Source: Streptomyces sclerotialus (GTDB taxonomy: Bacteria > Actinomycetota > Actinomycetes > Streptomycetales > Streptomycetaceae). Taken from it: a DNA stretch of 64,000 bases. Each line of letters begins with the position of its first letter. The stretch's first letter is position 1. Under the pieces are notes generated by a model. The model was given only the letters and a program-made list of their open reading frames with translations, was not told where the DNA came from and made no database searches. The stretch spans positions 124,001-188,000 of the forward strand of contig JODX01000018.1 in the NCBI GenBank assembly GCA_000719105.1, given 5' to 3'. The translations under genes and the position numbers were made by a program. Of the stretch, positions 58,856-64,000 are shown piece by piece.

Positions 58856-59758
58856 ATGACCATTCAGCTGGGTTGGCTGCGCACCTTCGTCACCGTCTAC
58901 CGTCTCGGGTCGTTCACCAAAGCGGCCCATGCCCTGGCACTCTCTCAGCCGGCCGTCACCCACCAGGTGCGGCATCTGGAGAAGGAACTGGGACGGTTGC
59001 TCTTCGAACGGCTGCCGCGGGGTGTGCGGCCCACTCCCGCCGCCGACGCCCTCATCCGTGAGGTGCAGGGGCCCATCGACAGCCTGGCCGACGCCGTCGC
59101 ACGCTCCTTCGGGGACCGGCAGGCATGCAGGCCCGTCCACCTGGGCGGGCCCGTCGAACTCATGACCAGTCGCGTGATCCCCGCCGTCAGTGATCTCGTC
59201 GCCGAGGGGCTGAAGCTCCGGATGTCCTTCGGCCCCGCGGACGACCTCCTCGCCGTCCTGATGGACCGGCGGGTCGACCTGGTCCTGTCGACCGTACGGC
59301 CGCGCGTGCGGGGCATCGCCGCCACACCGTTCGTCGACGAGGAGTACATGCTCGTCGCCTCGGAGAAACTGTCCCGGTGCATCCCCCGGGACCGGCTCGC
59401 GGCGGACGGCCCGGCGGTGCTGGAGAAGTACCCGCTGATCAGCTACGCCGAAGTGCTGCCCATCATCCGGCGTTACTGGCTGGCCGTCTTCGGCACCCGG
59501 CCCACCGCCGAGCCCGCGCTCGTCGTACCCGATCTGAGAGGCGCGCTCGCCGCCGTGAAGTCGTCGGCCGGGATCTCCGTCCTGCCGACGTACCTGTGCG
59601 TGGAGGAACTGGCGGCGGGCGTGGTCGTCCCGCTCCTCGAACCCGAGGTCCCGCCCATCAACACCTTCTACCTCGTCATCCGCCAGGGCGAACTGTCCCG
59701 CCCCAACCTCGCTCTCCTGCACGAGCACCTGCTGATGAAGGCACAGCTGTGGACGTAG
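58856..59758 (+). CDS. LysR family regulator
   Basis: A 300-residue LysR protein. Helix-turn-helix FTKAAHALALSQPAVTHQVR is followed by a periplasmic-binding-like effector domain (DLVLSTVRPRVRGIAATPF, LEKYPLISYAEVLPIIRRYW). It lies on the same strand after the PfpI pair and before an OFA-type transporter (191 bases), and could regulate either. ATG at 58856 with a GGGGGGA site. Confidence 0.92.
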   Translation: MTIQLGWLRTFVTVYRLGSFTKAAHALALSQPAVTHQVRHLEKELGRLLFERLPRGVRPTPAADALIREVQGPIDSLADAVARSFGDRQACRPVHLGGPVELMTSRVIPAVSDLVAEGLKLRMSFGPADDLLAVLMDRRVDLVLSTVRPRVRGIAATPFVDEEYMLVASEKLSRCIPRDRLAADGPAVLEKYPLISYAEVLPIIRRYWLAVFGTRPTAEPALVVPDLRGALAAVKSSAGISVLPTYLCVEELAAGVVVPLLEPEVPPINTFYLVIRQGELSRPNLALLHEHLLMKAQLWT

Positions 59759-59949
59759 CGAGGAGAGAGACGGGCAGCCGGACGCCAGGCTGCACACCGG
59801 TCCGGTCTGTCGCCGAGGCGCTCGTTCCCTGCCGTTCGTCCGCCCGGAACGACCGTTCGCCGCACCCTGGACCCCGTTCACCGCATACGGTCGACCATTC
59901 GGGGAAGCTGCCTTCCCAACCGAACGGCCGCTTCCTATCGTCCGGGATC

Positions 59950-61260
59950 ATGAGTCCCCCTGTCGCGCCCCCCGGCTGGAGCCGCTGGCTCGTCCCGCCC
60001 GCCGCTCTCTCGGTGCACCTCTCCATCGGGCAGGCCTATGCCTGGTCCGTGTTCAAGCCGGCCCTGGAGTCCGCCCTCGGCCTGAGCGGTACCCAGAGCG
60101 CCCTGCCCTTCCAGCTCGCCATCGTGATGCTCGGGCTGTCCGCCGCGTTCGGCGGCACGTTCGTCGAGCGCAACGGGCCGCGCTGGGCGATGACGGTGTC
60201 CCTGGTCTGCTTCTCCTCGGGCTTCCTGCTCTCCGCGCTCGGCGCCTGGACCGAGCAGTACTGGCTGATCGTGCTCGGTTACGGCTTCGTCGGCGGCATC
60301 GGTCTCGGCATCGGCTACATCTCGCCCGTCTCCACCCTGATGAAGTGGTTCCCGGACCGGCCCGGCATGGCCACCGGCATCGCCATCATGGGTTTCGGCG
60401 GCGGCGCGCTGATCGCCTCGCCGTGGTCCGCGCGGATGCTGGAGGGCTTCGGCTCCGACAGCACCGGTATCGCACAGGCCTTCCTCGTGCACGGGCTGGC
60501 GTACGCCGTCTTCATGTCGCTGGGCGTGCTGCTGGTGCGGGTGCCGCGTGCCGCGGAGTCCGGCGGCGGCCCGGCGCCGCTGAGCGGGGTGCAGGTCTCC
60601 GCGAACAGTGCCCTGCGCACCCCGCAGTTCTGGTGCCTGTGGGTCGTGCTCTGCATGAACGTGACCGCGGGTATCGGCATCCTGGAGAAGGCCGCCCCGA
60701 TGATCCAGGACTTCTTCGCGGACAGTTCGACGCCGGTCTCGGTGTCGGCGGCCGCCGGGTTCGTCGCGCTGCTCTCGGCGGCCAACATGGCCGGCCGCAT
60801 CGGCTGGTCCTCGACCTCCGACCTCATCGGGCGCAAGAACATGTACCGCGTCTACCTGGGCGCGGGCGCCCTGATGTACGCCGTCATCGCCCTGGCCGGG
60901 GACTCCTCGAAGCCGCTGTTCGTCGTCTGCGCGCTGGTGATCCTCTCCTTCTACGGTGGCGGTTTCGCGACCGTCCCCGCGTATCTGAAGGATCTGTTCG
61001 GCACCTACCAGGTCGGCGCCATCCACGGCCGGCTGCTCACCGCCTGGTCCACCGCGGGCGTCCTCGGGCCGCTGATCGTCAACTGGATCGCGGACCGGCA
61101 GGAGGCGGCGGGCAAGCACGGCGCCGCCCTCTACGGCCTCTCCATGTGGATCATGATCGGGCTGCTCGTCGTCGGCTTCGTGGCCAACGAGCTCGTCCGC
61201 CCCGTCCACACCCGTCACCACGTCCCGGCACGGAAGGAGACCGTGGATGTCCAGCAGTGA
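59950..61260 (+). CDS. OFA family MFS transporter (oxalate/formate-antiporter-like)
   Basis: A 436-residue transporter with 12 predicted transmembrane helices. LSIGQAYAWSVFKPALESALG, YISPVSTLMKWFPDRPGMATGIAIMGFGGGAL and RIGWSSTSDLIGRKNMY are characteristic of the OFA group. Substrates in this group are small carboxylates. TATCGT (59936-59941) sits eight bases before the ATG and no Shine-Dalgarno is visible, so a leaderless transcript is possible. The stop overlaps the companion small gene. Confidence 0.93.
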   Translation: MSPPVAPPGWSRWLVPPAALSVHLSIGQAYAWSVFKPALESALGLSGTQSALPFQLAIVMLGLSAAFGGTFVERNGPRWAMTVSLVCFSSGFLLSALGAWTEQYWLIVLGYGFVGGIGLGIGYISPVSTLMKWFPDRPGMATGIAIMGFGGGALIASPWSARMLEGFGSDSTGIAQAFLVHGLAYAVFMSLGVLLVRVPRAAESGGGPAPLSGVQVSANSALRTPQFWCLWVVLCMNVTAGIGILEKAAPMIQDFFADSSTPVSVSAAAGFVALLSAANMAGRIGWSSTSDLIGRKNMYRVYLGAGALMYAVIALAGDSSKPLFVVCALVILSFYGGGFATVPAYLKDLFGTYQVGAIHGRLLTAWSTAGVLGPLIVNWIADRQEAAGKHGAALYGLSMWIMIGLLVVGFVANELVRPVHTRHHVPARKETVDVQQ

Positions 61261-61378
61261 GAGCGGCCCGGCCGGCCGGCGCGGGCTCATCGTCCTCTCC
61301 TGGCTCTGGGTGGGCCTGCCGCTCGGCTACGGACTGTACGAACTCGTCCGGAAGGCGACCCAGTTGTTCACCGGCTGA
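61247..61378 (+). CDS. MFS transporter small subunit (43 residues)
   Basis: A 43-residue single-pass membrane protein: a basic soluble start (MSSSESGPAGRRG), one hydrophobic helix (LIVLSWLWVGLPLGYGLYEL) and a short tail VRKATQLFTG. It starts 14 bases inside the end of the OFA transporter gene, with AAGGAGA about 10 bases upstream. This fits the small companion proteins that follow OFA-type transporters. Its role is probably stability or assembly of the transporter. Confidence 0.85.
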   Translation: MSSSESGPAGRRGLIVLSWLWVGLPLGYGLYELVRKATQLFTG

Positions 61379-61560
61379 CGGTGCCGCCGCCGCGTCGCGG
61401 TCGTGCACCGCGGCGCCTCAGAAGATTGTTCGGGCGTCCTAGGGTCTGACAGAAGCCCACAACCCGGGCGGCTCATTCCTGTCCCCCCGCGCGCCCTCGT
61501 ACCCATGAGTCACTGATCAGACTGGGGATCCCGCTACCCAAGGCAACGAGGGGATCCCCC

Positions 61561-62499
61561 ATGAACGGCTCGCGCATCGCCGCCGTCGGCCACTACCAGC
61601 CCGCCAGAGTGCTCACCAACGAGGACCTGGCGGGCATGGTCGACACCAGTGACGAGTGGATCAGGAGCCGGGTGGGCATCCGCACGCGCCGTATCGCCGG
61701 GCCCGAGGAGCCGGTCGACGAACTGGCGGCCCAGGCCGCCGCCAAGGCTCTCGCCGCCGCGGGCCTCACCCCCGACGCCGTCGACCTCGTCGTCGTCGCC
61801 ACCTCCACCGCGACCGACCGCTCCCCGAACACCGCCGCCCGCGTCGCCGCCCGACTCGGCATCCCCTCCCCGGCCGCCATGGACATCAACGTGGTGTGCG
61901 CCGGCTTCACCCACGCCCTCGCCACCGCCGACCACGCCGTGCGCGCGGGCGCCGCCGCCCGGGCCCTGGTCGTCGGCGCCGAGAAGATGTCCGACGTCAC
62001 CGACTGGAGCGACCGCACCACCTGCGTCCTGGTGGGCGACGGAGCGGGCGCGGCCGTCGTCGAGGGCAGCGCCGACCCCGGCATCGGACCGGTTCTGTGG
62101 GGCTCGGTCCCCGAGATGGGACACGCGGTGCGGATCGAGGGCACGCCCCCGCGGTTCGCGCAGGAGGGACAGAGCGTCTACCGCTGGGCGACCACCCGGC
62201 TGCCGGCCATCGCCCGCGAGACCTGCGAACGCGCCGGACTCGCGCCCGAGGAACTCGCCGGGGTCGTCCTGCACCAGGCCAACCTGCGGATCATCGAACC
62301 CCTCGCGGAACGGATCGGCGCGGTGAACGCCGTGGTGGCACGGGACGTGACCGACTCCGGCAACACCTCGGCCGCGAGCATCCCGCTGGCCTTCTCCAAG
62401 CTGGTCGAACGCGGCGAGATCACGAGCGGTGACCCCGTGCTGCTGTTCGGCTTCGGCGGGAACCTGTCGTACGGGGGGCAGGTCGTCCGCTGTCCCTGA
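61561..62499 (+). CDS. Beta-ketoacyl-ACP synthase III (FabH) family protein
   Basis: A 312-residue KASIII enzyme with the complete triad: DINVVCAGFTHAL (Cys113), VLHQANLRIIEPLAERIG (His) and DSGNTSAASIPLA (Asn). VGIRTRRIAG and FGFGGNLSYGGQVV are typical. It condenses acyl-CoA with malonyl-ACP. It stands alone, away from the fabD-fabH-acpP-fabF operon, so it is probably a specialised second copy; whether it could prime the type II synthase 19 kb away is speculative. ATG at 61561 with GAGGGG. Confidence 0.92.
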   Translation: MNGSRIAAVGHYQPARVLTNEDLAGMVDTSDEWIRSRVGIRTRRIAGPEEPVDELAAQAAAKALAAAGLTPDAVDLVVVATSTATDRSPNTAARVAARLGIPSPAAMDINVVCAGFTHALATADHAVRAGAAARALVVGAEKMSDVTDWSDRTTCVLVGDGAGAAVVEGSADPGIGPVLWGSVPEMGHAVRIEGTPPRFAQEGQSVYRWATTRLPAIARETCERAGLAPEELAGVVLHQANLRIIEPLAERIGAVNAVVARDVTDSGNTSAASIPLAFSKLVERGEITSGDPVLLFGFGGNLSYGGQVVRCP

Positions 62500-62538
62500 G
62501 CGCCTCTCCCGGCGGGACGAGCCCGCGGATTGCGCACC

Positions 62539-62551
62539 GTAGACTGTAGAC
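62539..62551. promoter_or_regulatory. GTAGAC direct repeat upstream of the GntR gene
   Basis: GTAGAC-T-GTAGAC, two copies 7 bases apart, 64 bases before the GntR start, followed by GAAAGACAA. Possible promoter or autoregulatory site. Confidence 0.35.
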
Positions 62552-62614
62552 GAAAGACAATCCATACTGGCCTGGCCGGCCACCGCGCCACCGCCGCCCT
62601 AAAGGGGGACCGCG

Positions 62615-63292
62615 ATGTTGTCGACAGGACTGCCGCAGGGAGCCGTGCCCCGGCTCGAACGCCCCGGCCCGCTGCGCGACCGCGTCTACGAGGCCCTGCT
62701 CGAACTCATCACCACCCGCGCCCTCCAGCCCGGCCAGCACCTGGTCGAGAGCGAACTCGCCGGCCATCTCGGGGTCTCCCGGCAGCCGGTGCGCGAAGCG
62801 CTGCAGCGGCTGAACACCGAAGGCTGGGTCGATCTGCGGCCCGCCCAGGGCGCGTTCGTGCACGAGCCGACCGAGGAGGAGGCCGACCAGCTCCTCACGG
62901 TGCGCACGCTGCTGGAGGCCGAGGCGGCCCGGCTCGCCGCCGCGAACGCGGGCACCGTGGGCATCACGGCTCTGGAGGAGCTGTGCGCCGAGGGGGAGCG
63001 CGCGGTCGCGGACGACGACGTGGACGGCGCGGTCGCGACGAACGCCCGTTTCCACGCCAAGGTCATGGAGCTCGCGGGCAACGCGGTCCTCGCCGAGCTG
63101 GCAGGGCAGGTGGACCGCCGAGTCCGCTGGTACTACACACCCGTCGCCCGGCAGCGCGGCCGGCAGTCCTGGATCGAGCACCGGGAACTGATCGCGGCGA
63201 TCGCGGCCCGTGACGAGCAGCGCGCCACCGAGGTCATGCGCAGCCACACGGAACACACGCGACGGACGTATCACGCGCGTTCACGGGCGTAG
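62615..63292 (+). CDS. GntR family regulator, FCD (FadR) subfamily
   Basis: A 225-residue regulator. Winged helix-turn-helix (LVESELAGHLGVSRQPVREALQ) then an all-helical FCD ligand domain with the metal/ligand positions NARFHAKVMELAGN and WIEHRELIAAIAARD. Ligands in this subfamily are usually small carboxylates. ATG at 62615 with AAAGGGGG. Its operator may resemble the site before the PanE-like gene, but nothing links them directly. A very strong terminator follows. Confidence 0.94.
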   Translation: MLSTGLPQGAVPRLERPGPLRDRVYEALLELITTRALQPGQHLVESELAGHLGVSRQPVREALQRLNTEGWVDLRPAQGAFVHEPTEEEADQLLTVRTLLEAEAARLAAANAGTVGITALEELCAEGERAVADDDVDGAVATNARFHAKVMELAGNAVLAELAGQVDRRVRWYYTPVARQRGRQSWIEHRELIAAIAARDEQRATEVMRSHTEHTRRTYHARSRA

Positions 63293-63302
63293 TCCCAGGC
63301 GC

Positions 63303-63360
63303 GCAGGACAAAGGAGTGCCGAGCGGCCCGCACGGGCCGCTCGGCACTCCTTTGTCCTGC
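63303..63360. terminator. 58-base perfect inverted repeat terminator
   Basis: The 28-base arm 63303-63330 is the exact reverse complement of 63333-63360, with only CA between. It lies just after the GntR stop. The lower stem holds a T-rich TTTGTCC stretch, useful for termination. Confidence 0.85.
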
Positions 63361-63505
63361 GAGTGGAAAAAGTCGCCGCCAATTCCTGTGCAACTTCTTC
63401 CCCCGCGCGGCACCCGCTGCTACGTTCCCCTCGAAAGCAAGCCACATGGACGTGGCCGGTTCTCGACACCTGACATACGCAGCCGATCGAGGCAGGGAGG
63501 GGTTC

Positions 63506-64000
63506 GTGAGACGCATGACGGCTCGACCCGCGAACGCCCACCAGGCCCGGCTGCTGCGTCTGCTGCGCGACGGCGGCCCCAGCTCCCGGGCGCAGCTCGG
63601 CGACCAGGTCGACCTCTCCCGGTCGAAGCTGGCCGTCGAGGTGGACCGGCTGCTGGAGACGGGCCTGGTGGTGGCCGACGGACTCGCCGCCTCGCGCGGC
63701 GGCCGGCGTTCCCACAACATCAGGCTCGCGCCCCAGCTCCGCTTCCTGGGCGTCGACATCGGCGCGACCTCGGTCGACGTCGCCGTCACCAACGCGGAAC
63801 TGGAGATCCTCGGGCACATCAACCAGCCCATGGACGTCCGCGAGGGACCGGTCGCCGTCTTCGAGCAAGTCCTCGCCATGGCCGCCAAGTTGCGGGCCTC
63901 GGGACTCGCGGAGGGCTTCGACGGCGCCGGAGTCGGCGTCCCCGGGCCGGTCCGCTTCCCCGAGGGCGTCCCGGTGGCACCGCCGATCATGCCGGGCTGG
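63506..64000 (+). CDS. ROK family transcriptional regulator, 3' end outside window
   Basis: The first 165 residues of an NagC/XylR-type ROK repressor. A MarR-like winged helix (HQARLLRLLRDGGPSSRAQL, VDLSRSKLAVEVDRLLETG) is followed by the ROK sugar-kinase-like domain start (FLGVDIGATSVDVAVTN, GAGVGVPGPVRFPEG). ROK repressors sense sugars. The GTG at 63506 is chosen since AGGGAGGGG is directly upstream; the ATG at 63515 is an in-frame alternative. The regulated genes must lie beyond the window. Confidence 0.92.
   Translation, partial: MRRMTARPANAHQARLLRLLRDGGPSSRAQLGDQVDLSRSKLAVEVDRLLETGLVVADGLAASRGGRRSHNIRLAPQLRFLGVDIGATSVDVAVTNAELEILGHINQPMDVREGPVAVFEQVLAMAAKLRASGLAEGFDGAGVGVPGPVRFPEGVPVAPPIMPGW

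Overview
The window is one stretch of a high-GC actinobacterial chromosome, almost certainly Streptomyces. Evidence for this is the very high G+C at third codon positions, frequent GTG (and one TTG) starts, Streptomyces-type secreted glycoside hydrolases with CBM2 modules, a CebR box, SigB-type promoters with a GGGTAC -10, and an HspR-type HAIR element. I saw no tRNA, rRNA, CRISPR array, insertion sequence or prophage. Both ends are cut inside genes.

Layout. 0-6 kb is a general-stress block: a Vms1/Rv2629-like gene, a DUF6158 protein, a PfpI protein, a CBS-pair protein, a DUF2795 protein and a SigB/F/G-family sigma factor, followed by PAS-GAF and GAF-ANTAR sensor genes. Four promoters here fit GNNT-N14/15-GGGTAC. 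6-17.5 kb holds an anchored secreted protein, a lysine-free aminotransferase-fold protein coupled to a metallo-beta-lactamase-fold hydrolase, a second such hydrolase with a DedA protein, a degenerate recombinase-like protein, a membrane phosphatase, a MoxR ATPase with a metallopeptidase-VWA partner, and OsmC. 17.5-19.4 kb is a lone DnaK with its own HAIR element.

19.5-35.5 kb is a plant-biomass region: tannase, HAF-repeat protein, rhamnogalacturonan lyase, secreted tyrosine phosphatase, GH74 xyloglucanase, GH48 and GH6 cellulases, with CebR boxes between the last two. It also holds an XRE regulator, a pterin dehydratase and a methyltransferase. Several 5' or 3' gene ends between 23.5 and 27.7 kb look broken next to G/C homopolymers, including a G16...C16 hairpin that truncates the GH74 CBM2.

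35.7-44.8 kb contains a compact minus-strand operon: cupin, methyltransferase, ketosynthase alpha, chain-length-factor homologue, AcpS-type transferase, ACP, aromatase/cyclase, PfkB kinase and PF04199 cyclase. It looks like a small non-reducing type II polyketide pathway of unknown product, with an aspartate-less response regulator beside it. 45-53 kb is mixed: aldo/keto reductase, LysR, bile-acid symporter-family transporter, sialidase, isochorismatase-like protein, FdhD and a PanE-like reductase. 53.7-59.8 kb is a co-directional cupin-PfpI-HAD-MFS-PfpI-PfpI set followed by a LysR gene, a possible undescribed pathway or detoxification unit. The window ends with an OFA-type transporter and its 43-residue companion protein, a lone FabH-type ketosynthase, a GntR/FCD regulator and the start of a ROK regulator.
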